Assembly (NCBI RefSeq): GCF_012933445.1
Contig: NZ_JABBNC010000016.1
Coordinates: 1 to 64,000, forward strand
DNA length: 64,000 bases
Direction: 5' to 3'
Source: Actinoplanes sp. TBRC 11911
GTDB taxonomy: Bacteria; Actinomycetota; Actinomycetes; Mycobacteriales; Micromonosporaceae
Made by a program: the position numbers and the translations under genes. Below are positions 33,320 through 41,585 of the stretch, piece after piece. The stretch's first letter is position 1; each line of letters begins with the position of its first letter. The notes beneath the pieces are model-generated. The model was not told the DNA's origin. It saw only the letters and a list, made by a program, of their open reading frames with translations, and did not search any database.

Positions 33320-34308
33320 CTGTTCGCCATGGCCTTCATGAAGTCGGCGATCTCGTCCTTCTGCATGGGCGGTGGAGCGAGATCGAGATCGAGCGTGTAT
33401 CGGAGGTCCGAGAGTCCGGCCGGCACCCCGTTAAGGAACGACGAAGGGACAATCCGCGGAAAGTCATCGGTGACTCGGTAACTGGCCTCATCGACGGCGG
33501 TGAAGCGAATGCCGTCGTAACGTTCCCGGTCTGCAAGCAGGTACCCCGACCGTGCCAGCAGGTCCCACAGCTCGCGGGGTCGGGCAACTCGTGCGACGGT
33601 CGACTCGACCAGCTCGGGCAGAGAGGTCCCGGCGGCGTCCGCGGTGTCCAGTCGCATCCACCGCAGCACGAGATCACCGCCAAGCGGCGCCGCAAGCTGG
33701 TCAACCCCGTGGATCCGCACCGACCGACCCTCCGACGATGCCGTGGCCTTGACCTCGACAGACTGGCCGTTCGCAGTGAAGTCGTGCGGATTTCGGAGCG
33801 GACCCTGCCACGCGCGGACCAGGTTGCCGTCGAGGTCGAGCAACTGGTTGAGGAAGACCAGTTCCCCGAAGAGCCCGGCGAGCTGTTCGATGCCGAGCTG
33901 TCGGCCGCTGCGGAACAGTTCATGCCATCCGTCGAGAACCTGGGCTACGACGACCAGAGGTGCAGCGAGGTCCGCCGCCAACGCGGCTACCACGTCGGCA
34001 CACAGTCCGGTAAAGATCTCGGCGAGGTCGTCGCGAAGAAGCACAAGGTTCGCATACTTCCCGACTCCGCTTCCGGATTCGAGCGCGAGGGGCACCAGGT
34101 GCACGGCGGCCGCTCGGGTGTCAGGTTGCACCGTCTCGCCCCGGGGGATCGGGACCAACAAATGCCGCTTGCCGTCCGGACCGAGAGCACACAGTACACG
34201 GGCGCCGGCGACCTCCACAGGTAGTTCGGAGGTCAGCCAAGAAGTCCCGTGCGGGCGTTCGCTCAGCGCCGTCCAATGGTCCGTGATGACGGTCCTCAAG
34301 TCGCTCAT
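33316..34308 (-). CDS. PD-(D/E)XK motif protein (DUF4420)
   Basis: 330-aa predicted nuclease of the DUF4420 family, the likely cleaving subunit. The nuclease core is GLFGELVFL (Glu149), the conserved WQGPLRNPHDFT (Asp176) and VEVKATAS with Glu185 and Lys187, giving a complete E-D-ExK arrangement. The N-terminal 130 residues contain a conserved beta-rich block (VPIPRGETV) and the C-terminus a helical tail. ATG 34308 lies within the stop region of the Z1 gene (4-base overlap), and the stop overlaps the MORC-like gene. Confidence 0.88.
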   Translation of the reverse strand: MSDLRTVITDHWTALSERPHGTSWLTSELPVEVAGARVLCALGPDGKRHLLVPIPRGETVQPDTRAAAVHLVPLALESGSGVGKYANLVLLRDDLAEIFTGLCADVVAALAADLAAPLVVVAQVLDGWHELFRSGRQLGIEQLAGLFGELVFLNQLLDLDGNLVRAWQGPLRNPHDFTANGQSVEVKATASSEGRSVRIHGVDQLAAPLGGDLVLRWMRLDTADAAGTSLPELVESTVARVARPRELWDLLARSGYLLADRERYDGIRFTAVDEASYRVTDDFPRIVPSSFLNGVPAGLSDLRYTLDLDLAPPPMQKDEIADFMKAMANR

Positions 34309-36890
34309 CCGGCGTCTTCCTCGGGTTCCTGCTCCAACGCCTGCGGGTCCTCCTCTTCCCAGTACTGGCCCGCGACCCGGGAGATGTCGGCCGACACGTA
34401 TTCGACCTCGCTGTCGGCCGTCGTGGGCTTCGGGAACACTATTGCGGCACCCATGACGACTTCGTACGGAGCGTTGAGTGGCGAGCGCCGATCCCGGCTG
34501 CTCGTCGAAACCGGATCGATGGGATACAGCAGCAGCAAGCCGTGGTCGGGGCGCTGCTTGAGCCGAAGCGCATCCACGTGGGACCTCGACGTCACGTCAA
34601 AGCCCTCTGGTATTTGGAGATTGACTGCCGGGTCTCGGGAACCGGAAAGGGTCTTGATGTCGGCGAGCGGATCCTCGGCTCCGTTGATCCGGCTGCGCCG
34701 GTTCAGTCCGACCTGTGTCCCGTCGGGAAGCTTCCACACCGTGGCGTCGGCACCCGAGTTGCCAATGACGGCGATGTCCCAGGCCCGCAGGGCATCACTG
34801 TCAACCCGCTTCTGGATGTAACTCTTGAGGAGTTCAGGACGCGCCTCCTCGGTCCGTTTGTCGAACTTGTACGTACTGATGAACCGAAGCACATCTCGGT
34901 AGGACACGTCACGCCAAAGCCACCGGCCGGCGGGCTGTTGAGAATCGGCTCGACCGTGCCGCTGGGCGGCCTGGATGAGTGCGATGCCTGCGTCTGCGTT
35001 GCGCTTCAGCCATTCGCCGGCATCGGCGTCGGTGCGGAAATAGCGGCTCTCGACCAGGTCACCACCGTATCTGGCGTGTGCCGTGACCGCGTCCTTCATC
35101 CGCGCGGGGGCAGTGACCAGCATCTTGGGATGGGTGCGAATACGGACAGCGAACGTGCGCGGGTTCTTGTCCTCCACCAAATAACGGTCGATGTCCTTAC
35201 GGATCTCTGCCTCGACTACAGCCAGATGGCGGAACCAGGTTGCAAGTTCGGCGGTCATCCAGATTCTGGGAAGATCGGCATATCCGGCCCGGTGACCGAA
35301 CCAGCGACCCATCTGGAGCAACGTGTCGTAGGCGGACGACGCCCGGACGAAGTAACTCGTCACAAGGCCTTCGAGTGTCAGCCCGCGACTGAGCGTGTTT
35401 CCCCCGACCGCGATCGCGACGACCGGTCCGGATTCGTAGTCGAGCCGATCGCGGCTGCGATAGTTGTCCACAACCACGCGACTTTCCTCGACGACAGCCG
35501 GGAGTTGGGTCAGCAACTCGTCGAACGGCACCGGCTGCTCACCGAAGTCGGCTGCGGGCACACTTGCGCTCTCGTCGGCCCACTGCTGCTCGATCTCGTG
35601 ATAGAGGTCGAAGTCGTCTCTTCGAAGGCCACGCAGCACGCCGACACGCAGGTCATCGAGAGGGACGCGAAAGTCCTCATGGATGTCGGTTTGAAGGGTG
35701 GTGTGGATCAGCATCGTGGAGTGCGGAACGCCGGACTTCCGCACTCTGCGCGCCGCCGTGGCCAGCCAGAAGTACAACACCGAGCGACGCAGGGAGGGTG
35801 TCATCTCCGGCATGAAGTCGACCGCGGCGGCCTTGTTGACCGGCCGGACGAGCTCGACGTCATCTTCCGGAATCTCCCGGATCATGTCCTCACCGGCGGG
35901 CACGTCGTTCGGGTCCTCGCCGTCCAGCGGATCACGACCGAAAAGAACCTCAGGCCCCTGGTATCCCTTCGGCGCCTTGAGACTGATCACGAAGTCCCGC
36001 GGATAGAAGTCCTCGTCCTCAGCCGGATCGATCAAGAGGTTGGCGAAGGGCGTCGCGGTGTATCCGACATAGTCGACCTTTCGGAACGACTTCAGCAGCT
36101 TGCTCATCAGCGGGTTGATCACCTTACCGCCGACCGTGGCCTGGTCAGCCTCATCGTCGATGACCAGCGTCGGGCAGTCGCGCAGGTATTCCTTGGCCGA
36201 CGCCAGCCAACGGTTGAGTTTCGCCAGCACCTTCGCGTTCTTCTTGACCACCAGCAGGACCCGCTGGTTCTGCGCGGCGAAATACGCCGCAGCGTTTCCC
36301 TGCGGCTGGAAGTCAGAGTCGACGGTCGTCACCTCGTGCCACTGACCTGGGTTGAGCTGAACCAACTCTCGTGCCAGCCGAGCTTGTGTCTGCCGACGCA
36401 GGCCGTTGTGGATGCCGGAGAGAACGATGAAGAGCCGATATCCCCGATCGGCCGCCTTCGCCATGACCGCGGTGAAATTTGCGGTCTTACCAGACTGAAC
36501 GTAGCCGAGAACCAGGCCCATGCTGCGGAACTCGTCGGTGCTCGGGTCGTCGAGAAGGCCTACAACCTTCGTCGATTCTTCGTCAAGAGAGGTGATCGCT
36601 TTGTCCGACCACGGCCGCGGCCCGGCGAGCAGTTTCCTCTCGAGCGAGGGCCAGTAGCGGTCATCCGCGCGCGGGCCGGTATACCAGGTCAGGCGGCCCG
36701 CCATGTAGACGACTTTCGGTTCTCGCATCTCGCGGATCTTGATGACCTCTGCCTCATGCCGTTGGCGGATCAATTCGATGATCTCGTCAGGCACCCTGAG
36801 GAGACGGAGCTTCTGGACGGCCTTCTCCGGCGTGATGCGGTCCGCCATCGCTTGGAAAGCCTCGTACTGGTCGTCCAGATCGTCAGTCAT
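34305..36890 (-). CDS. Z1-domain superfamily II helicase
   Basis: 861-aa helicase-like ATPase, first gene of the operon and likely DNA translocase of the system. Walker A is LGYVQSGKTANF (129-140), and the LFIVLSGIHNGLRRQT segment is typical of Z1 proteins. Walker B is LVIDDEAD (Asp245-Asp249), motif III GYTATPFAN (276-284). Motifs V/VI are in VAIAVGGNTLSRGLTLEGL and LLQMGRWFGHRAGYADLPR. The long C-terminus (about 620-860) is unassigned. Possibly leaderless, with GACGAT 6 bases before ATG 36890. The preceding 480 bases are non-coding. Confidence 0.92.
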   Translation of the reverse strand: MTDDLDDQYEAFQAMADRITPEKAVQKLRLLRVPDEIIELIRQRHEAEVIKIREMREPKVVYMAGRLTWYTGPRADDRYWPSLERKLLAGPRPWSDKAITSLDEESTKVVGLLDDPSTDEFRSMGLVLGYVQSGKTANFTAVMAKAADRGYRLFIVLSGIHNGLRRQTQARLARELVQLNPGQWHEVTTVDSDFQPQGNAAAYFAAQNQRVLLVVKKNAKVLAKLNRWLASAKEYLRDCPTLVIDDEADQATVGGKVINPLMSKLLKSFRKVDYVGYTATPFANLLIDPAEDEDFYPRDFVISLKAPKGYQGPEVLFGRDPLDGEDPNDVPAGEDMIREIPEDDVELVRPVNKAAAVDFMPEMTPSLRRSVLYFWLATAARRVRKSGVPHSTMLIHTTLQTDIHEDFRVPLDDLRVGVLRGLRRDDFDLYHEIEQQWADESASVPAADFGEQPVPFDELLTQLPAVVEESRVVVDNYRSRDRLDYESGPVVAIAVGGNTLSRGLTLEGLVTSYFVRASSAYDTLLQMGRWFGHRAGYADLPRIWMTAELATWFRHLAVVEAEIRKDIDRYLVEDKNPRTFAVRIRTHPKMLVTAPARMKDAVTAHARYGGDLVESRYFRTDADAGEWLKRNADAGIALIQAAQRHGRADSQQPAGRWLWRDVSYRDVLRFISTYKFDKRTEEARPELLKSYIQKRVDSDALRAWDIAVIGNSGADATVWKLPDGTQVGLNRRSRINGAEDPLADIKTLSGSRDPAVNLQIPEGFDVTSRSHVDALRLKQRPDHGLLLLYPIDPVSTSSRDRRSPLNAPYEVVMGAAIVFPKPTTADSEVEYVSADISRVAGQYWEEEDPQALEQEPEEDAG

Positions 36891-36902
36891 GTGGACATCG
36901 TC

Positions 36903-37386
36903 TCAATCGTCGGGGCCGGAGGGCGTGACAATGACGCCGGAATCTGGGTGGATCACTCCACCTTGCTGGCGGATGCCGCAGATGAAGCGCCGATGCCACT
37001 TCACCTGAAAAGCCTAGGACCTGCAGGTCGTGGGGGCGACAAGTCGTCGCCCAAGATGACCGTGCCTTGCAGGGCCAACGTCGCCATCCCCAGCGCGTCG
37101 CCAACTAGTGACGGACTGACCCTCCATAGACTCGCGCCGCGGCGGGTCGCCGCCGGCCTGACCACCGCCTGGAACTCCGGCGCCGTCGAGGAAACAAGAA
37201 CCGGAAATGGTCAAGGATAAGATTGCCGAACCCACCAAACGCCACGTAGCTACGGTAGATCTCGCGATGGCGGAAGGAATGGATAGCGGCAGACGATGGC
37301 AGATGCTGGCTGGTTCGGTGGTTGGTTTGAGGCGGTGGTATGCCCTGTCAAATCCATTTCGGTGTCCGCGAGAGATTTGATGTTCC
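36903..37386. other. Intergenic region between the two defence modules
   Basis: About 480 bases that should carry the promoter of the Z1 operon (candidate -10 GACGAT at 36897-36902). On the minus strand, two short frames overlap by GTGA: 37001-37087 (MATLALQGTVILGDDLS...) and 36903-37004 (VKWHRRFICGIRQQGG...). Together they look like a small gene split by a frameshift, but nothing confirms this. The rest shows no gene. Confidence 0.3.
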
Positions 37387-38598
37387 TCAAAGTGTCGAAG
37401 TATCGGTGGACCGCACGCTGCGGACGCCGCGTCCGTCAACTGTCAGGTGCATCTTGTCGTCCTTGGCCACTACTGCAATGTTCACCGCTGAAAATTCGGA
37501 TTCATTGTTGCTGCATGCCCATCGCGCGGTGAGATCGTCTAGCGTGAGGCTTCGGACGGAGGTGGTTTCGCGGGATAGCCCCCGCAGTGCGCCTGCGAAG
37601 ATCGCGGCGAGCTGTCTGGTGTTTGGGTCTGCGCCTGTTTCCGTCGGTGGCCACGCGAGGAGTTCCGCGAGATCCTCGCGCAGCAGGACCAGGAGAAGCG
37701 CTTTGGCGCTCGTCAGCCCTCGCCCTCCTTGCCGGAAGGGTGTGAATGGGACCCGAGCAGTGACGATCTCACTTACTCGGTTGAGGTTGGCAGCGATGAT
37801 TCTCGCGGTGACGTCGTCGGAGGAGACGGTGCTGCGTATCCGATCGATGATTGCCACCGGATTCCAGGCATCCTTAACATCGTTGTTAATGACTATCTCC
37901 AGGGCCGCTGCAGTGAGTGCTCGATCGGCAGCGTTCAGTTCGCGCGGCCGAGAGGAGTTGAGCAGCGACAGGAATCGGCTGGAAGAAACGAGCACATTCT
38001 TGTCGATGACGCTGGCCGCGCGGCGCAGAGTCGCCTCGTCGTCGGCGGCCGCTATGCAGGCCGAGAGAGCTCCGCGTACCCGATCGATGCGTCGCCACGT
38101 CTCGGCGTCGCGGGGTGCAGGTCGCTTTTGACTATCGAATGCCTGGACTACGTCATTTCTGTTCACCGTGCCGGTGAACAGAGCTGGCGTAACGTTGAGG
38201 ATGTTGTCGTGGGGGTGAATGTTGCGATATTTGCGAGCACGATACTCCCGGAGGCTCGCGTCGCTGGGGAGGTGGATGGCGGTAACGGCTGCCATCGGTA
38301 CGGACTCCACAAAATCGACGGGTGCCTGGGGCACGTTCGTAACCGGAGTCATGATTTCCAGCAGGGCCGGCCCCGTTTGAACGCTCGCAGATGCGACGTC
38401 AACCAGATCGGAGGCAGGTGGTTCGCTCAGCACAGGGACAGAACCCGAGCCGAGATCCAGCAAGTCCTGGTAGTACTTGGTGAAAAAGGTTCGCGGTCCG
38501 ATTATGCGGCTGCTGAGCATGGCGTGTAGGTTCATACGGTTGGTCAGTATGAACCGTGCGCTTGTGTGGCCGCCGGTCTCGGAGTCTGTTCGATTCAC
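37387..38598 (-). CDS. Unrecognised protein of the DISARM-like operon
   Basis: 403-aa soluble protein with no motif that I recognise. The N-terminus contains RFILTNRMNLHAMLSSRIIGPRTFFTKYYQDLL, followed by a beta-rich region and a long helical middle (RIDRVRGALSACIAAADDEATLRRAASVI). The C-terminus has SLTLDDLTARWACSN and a short beta hairpin (MHLTVDGRGVRS). No HKD motif is present, so it is not the PLD nuclease DrmC. GTG 38598 is 12 bases after the upstream stop; an internal ATG at 38535 is possible. It is the last gene of its operon. Codon use is less GC-biased than that of chromosomal neighbours. Confidence 0.7.
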   Translation of the reverse strand: MNRTDSETGGHTSARFILTNRMNLHAMLSSRIIGPRTFFTKYYQDLLDLGSGSVPVLSEPPASDLVDVASASVQTGPALLEIMTPVTNVPQAPVDFVESVPMAAVTAIHLPSDASLREYRARKYRNIHPHDNILNVTPALFTGTVNRNDVVQAFDSQKRPAPRDAETWRRIDRVRGALSACIAAADDEATLRRAASVIDKNVLVSSSRFLSLLNSSRPRELNAADRALTAAALEIVINNDVKDAWNPVAIIDRIRSTVSSDDVTARIIAANLNRVSEIVTARVPFTPFRQGGRGLTSAKALLLVLLREDLAELLAWPPTETGADPNTRQLAAIFAGALRGLSRETTSVRSLTLDDLTARWACSNNESEFSAVNIAVVAKDDKMHLTVDGRGVRSVRSTDTSTL

Positions 38599-38610
38599 GA
38601 AACTGCATTC

Positions 38611-39723
38611 TCATCTTCGGGTCAAAATCGCGGCGGGGATGTCACGGACGAGAGGTGGCTCGATGTCACCGGTGTAGGACAGGTATAGCTCGTTACGAGC
38701 CCGCGATGTCACCACGTAATACCGCATACGGACGCCTGCGCTGGTGACGTCGGGCGGCGCAAGTTGCAGCTCCGGCACGAACAAGGTGTCGAATTGCAGG
38801 CCTTTAAGGCTCGCAAAGCTGATGATCTTCACGCTCGGAGTGGAGAAGTCCAGCCGGCTGTGCCGGGCATCGCCGGAGACGTAGGTTTCGGCGGATACTT
38901 TGCGATGCGTCAGCTGGTTGAGCAGCCGGATCTGCAGGCGCTTGGTCGGCACCGCGATTCCAATGCGTCGGTTGCCGTACGTCTTGGCGTAGGTTGTGAC
39001 GTCTTCGACGAAACCATGGTCGGAGTTGTAGTGGGTCAACATGGGGCCAGGGCGCCAGCTCCGCGTAGGCAGGTCGGGCACACCGGTCGGCGCTCCGGCA
39101 TAGAAGTGTCGGGCCAGCTTCGCGATCTCGATGCTGTTGCGGTAATTGCGACGCAGGGTGAGATGTCTGGTCGCCCTGATAGCAGCCTCGATCTCCTTGA
39201 GCGTCGTGTTCTCGTCGCGCAGTTGTTGATTCTCGTCGGCGAATACGGTGACGTTGGAGCAGATCCACGGTGTGAGCCGATAGAAGTCCAGGGGCATGTC
39301 CTGGCCCTCGTCGATGAGCAAATCGTTGAGTGCCCCCGGCTGCGGCGGAGCGTTGAAGAACTGCGATAGCAGTGCCGCCCAGTCGTAGCCCCATTCGCCA
39401 CCACCCAGTTTTGGCGGCCGAACGTAGTAGTGCTGTCGCCAGAACTCGCTCAGCCAGCGGTGGAAGGTCTCGACGTTGTCCTCAATCCCCAGTTTTGTGG
39501 CGTGCCTTTGCGTGTACTGCTTCAGCACGTTGTTGAACATCAGGATTGACGGGGTGCGGTCGTCGATGGTCAACGCCTCCGCCCGATAGAGGGCCATCAC
39601 CGACTTGCCGCTGCCCGGTGGGCCGCTGACCAGGAAGTTGCCGTCGAGCGGCAAGTTGTAGATCTCGTCTTGTTCTTCGGTGAGATCTTCATAGCTGGGC
39701 AGCTCGTCGTTCGCGTCCGTCAC
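38611..39723 (-). CDS. Small SF1 (UvrD-like) helicase/ATPase
   Basis: 370-aa SF1 motor. Walker A is VSGPPGSGKSVMALYRA (about 34-50), Walker B LLIDEGQDMPLDF, motif III FADENQQLRDENTTL, motif IV LRRNYRNSIEIAKLA, and motif VI YVVTSRARNELYLSY. It is much shorter than full UvrD and lacks the 1B/2B insertions, so it may be a regulatory NTPase rather than a processive helicase. ATG 39723 overlaps the DUF1998 gene by 4 bases, the third of four coupled junctions in this operon. Confidence 0.85.
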   Translation of the reverse strand: MTDANDELPSYEDLTEEQDEIYNLPLDGNFLVSGPPGSGKSVMALYRAEALTIDDRTPSILMFNNVLKQYTQRHATKLGIEDNVETFHRWLSEFWRQHYYVRPPKLGGGEWGYDWAALLSQFFNAPPQPGALNDLLIDEGQDMPLDFYRLTPWICSNVTVFADENQQLRDENTTLKEIEAAIRATRHLTLRRNYRNSIEIAKLARHFYAGAPTGVPDLPTRSWRPGPMLTHYNSDHGFVEDVTTYAKTYGNRRIGIAVPTKRLQIRLLNQLTHRKVSAETYVSGDARHSRLDFSTPSVKIISFASLKGLQFDTLFVPELQLAPPDVTSAGVRMRYYVVTSRARNELYLSYTGDIEPPLVRDIPAAILTRR

Positions 39724-41585
39724 GGTTGCTCGCTGGCGTCACTGCTCGCTGCTTCGAAAGCTGCATCGACAACGGGTTTGAAAAAGCCGGGGAAGTCGTC
39801 GGAGCCGATCAAGACGATCCGGTCGAGCAGGAAGTTGCCACACTCGCAGCTCGTCTCGGAGATGAGTGAGCAGGCGTGGCAGGCAGCGTAGTTCAAGCTG
39901 TTGAACGAGGTCGCGATGCTTTCGCCGCACAGCGGGTCGGCGGAACACCAGGTGGCATCCTGCAGTGCCTCGAGCATGGTCCGGGCGAGGCGTGGTGGTT
40001 CTCCTTGCCGGACGAGGCCGCCGAGTGTCCCTTCGGAGTCGCCGGCTGCGGTGTAGATGAGGATTCCGGCCTGCGGCGGGGCTCCGTCCTCCGCCGCCGG
40101 GCGGGCGTAGATGCGTTCCCGCAGCGACGCGGCCGCGTATCCTGACTCGAAGGCGAGCCTGCGGATGAGCTGGTGCGCCAGCGAGTGCAGGAGCAAATAG
40201 CGGGGTGTAAGTCGGGGGCCTGTCTTGTCCCTGAAGCGCGCCGCCATGAAAGACCGTGCAATGCGACGATCCAGTTCCTCCACGCGTTTTCCGACCTCGG
40301 GGTGCTCCTCCCAGACGGCGAGGCGCTGCTCTTCCAAACTGACGAAGATCCCCTCGCCGCGTGCCTCGACGGCGGGCAGCCACCTGAGACCCTTGCCAAG
40401 GTCCACGCGCACTAATTTCTTCGGGTCGGGCTTGACCCTGTGGAACCCTTGCAGGGCGCGAACTTCGCGAAGGCGATCGGCAACGACGACCTTGTCGATT
40501 CGGTCGGCGAGGGAGTCGAACACCGGCCCGGTATCGCCAGCGCCGAGCCCTAAGTGACGGGTCCTGAAGTCCTCGTCCTGGTCCTCCTCAGAGGCGAAGG
40601 GGGTGACGAAGGCCGCCCATTCCTCACCAAGCAGGTCGCCGGGTTGCGCGGAGACGGCCGTGCCGCGGCCAGCCTCCTGTGCCTTTTCGTCGCGGACGAG
40701 GGCTCGTATGAACTCGGCGGTGACTCCGTGACCAGTCGCCATTGTCTGCACGATGAACGAGAACTGCTCCGAATCCTCGTTGACGCTGAGCAAGGGCAAA
40801 TACCAGATGCTGTTCTTGATCTCAAGGGCCTTCTCTTCACCCGCCGCGGCGAGCGAGGTGTCGGGCACCTCGATACTGCTGTGAACGGTCGGAAAGTAGA
40901 CGTTACTGGCTCCTCGTTGGACCGCGATCGGGACACGCTCGCAGTCATGTGCGTCCTCCAGCCGTTGCCAAGGCTGGCGACCTGGGCAGGGGCCGAGGGC
41001 CTTGGCGGCTTCTGGCGAGCCGATTCCCATTAGATCCCGTCCGCGCGTGCAGGTGCGGCATTCGACGCGCAGCGTCTCGAGGCCGCCAGCGCCCTTTCCG
41101 GACAGGGTCTTGAAGACGAGGCGGTCCTGCTCGCAGCGCCCCTTGGTCGGGTCGGTCGGAGCGCTGGAGTGGGCCCACCGTTTCCAGTCCACGTCGCCGA
41201 GGTGGCCGTCCTCGCAAATGAGGATCCAGCGCATGGGGACCAGTTGTTTCTTGCCGTCGCACGACGGACAGAGCGGAACCTTGCCTTCTTGTTCCTGGGC
41301 CCTCTTCCACCGGACCATGTTGCGGCATTTCTGGCAGAACATCCATGTCGGGAAGCGAAGGTAGGGGACTCCTGCCGAGGGTGGCGCCCATCTGCGCGAT
41401 TCGGTGATCGGCGCGGCCCGCAGCGAGTCCACGTTCAGGGCGGCGCTGAGGCGAGGTGACCTGATGGCGTAGCCGCGGTTTTGCCACCGCCACGTGTCGC
41501 AGGCGACGAAGGACTCACCGCGGAAGTCGAAGATGGCGCCGACACCGAAAGGAACCAGCGTCTGCGACTGACGGATCTTGCGCAT
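39720..41585 (-). CDS. DUF1998 protein, DrmB-like
   Basis: 621-aa protein with zinc-binding and DUF1998 parts, matching DrmB of DISARM defence systems. The N-terminus is the typical QSQTLVPFGVGAIFDFRGES. A cysteine cluster follows (FCQKC at 84-87, CPSC at 106-109, CEDGH). The C-terminal DUF1998 segment has LLHSLAHQLIRRLAFESGY and a second cysteine cluster (CHACSLISETSCECGNF). DrmB forms a complex with the DrmA helicase; the two genes are adjacent and overlap by one base (41585). Confidence 0.88.
   Translation of the reverse strand: MRKIRQSQTLVPFGVGAIFDFRGESFVACDTWRWQNRGYAIRSPRLSAALNVDSLRAAPITESRRWAPPSAGVPYLRFPTWMFCQKCRNMVRWKRAQEQEGKVPLCPSCDGKKQLVPMRWILICEDGHLGDVDWKRWAHSSAPTDPTKGRCEQDRLVFKTLSGKGAGGLETLRVECRTCTRGRDLMGIGSPEAAKALGPCPGRQPWQRLEDAHDCERVPIAVQRGASNVYFPTVHSSIEVPDTSLAAAGEEKALEIKNSIWYLPLLSVNEDSEQFSFIVQTMATGHGVTAEFIRALVRDEKAQEAGRGTAVSAQPGDLLGEEWAAFVTPFASEEDQDEDFRTRHLGLGAGDTGPVFDSLADRIDKVVVADRLREVRALQGFHRVKPDPKKLVRVDLGKGLRWLPAVEARGEGIFVSLEEQRLAVWEEHPEVGKRVEELDRRIARSFMAARFRDKTGPRLTPRYLLLHSLAHQLIRRLAFESGYAAASLRERIYARPAAEDGAPPQAGILIYTAAGDSEGTLGGLVRQGEPPRLARTMLEALQDATWCSADPLCGESIATSFNSLNYAACHACSLISETSCECGNFLLDRIVLIGSDDFPGFFKPVVDAAFEAASSDASEQP

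Noticed and set aside
34542..37220. Long plus-strand open frame of 892 codons
   Set aside because: It runs antisense through the Z1 helicase gene, whose motifs are unmistakable. The plus-strand product has no domain and is an artefact of codon bias.
37387..38598. PLD nuclease DrmC
   Set aside because: No HKD (HxKxxxxD) motif occurs in this product or elsewhere in the operon.
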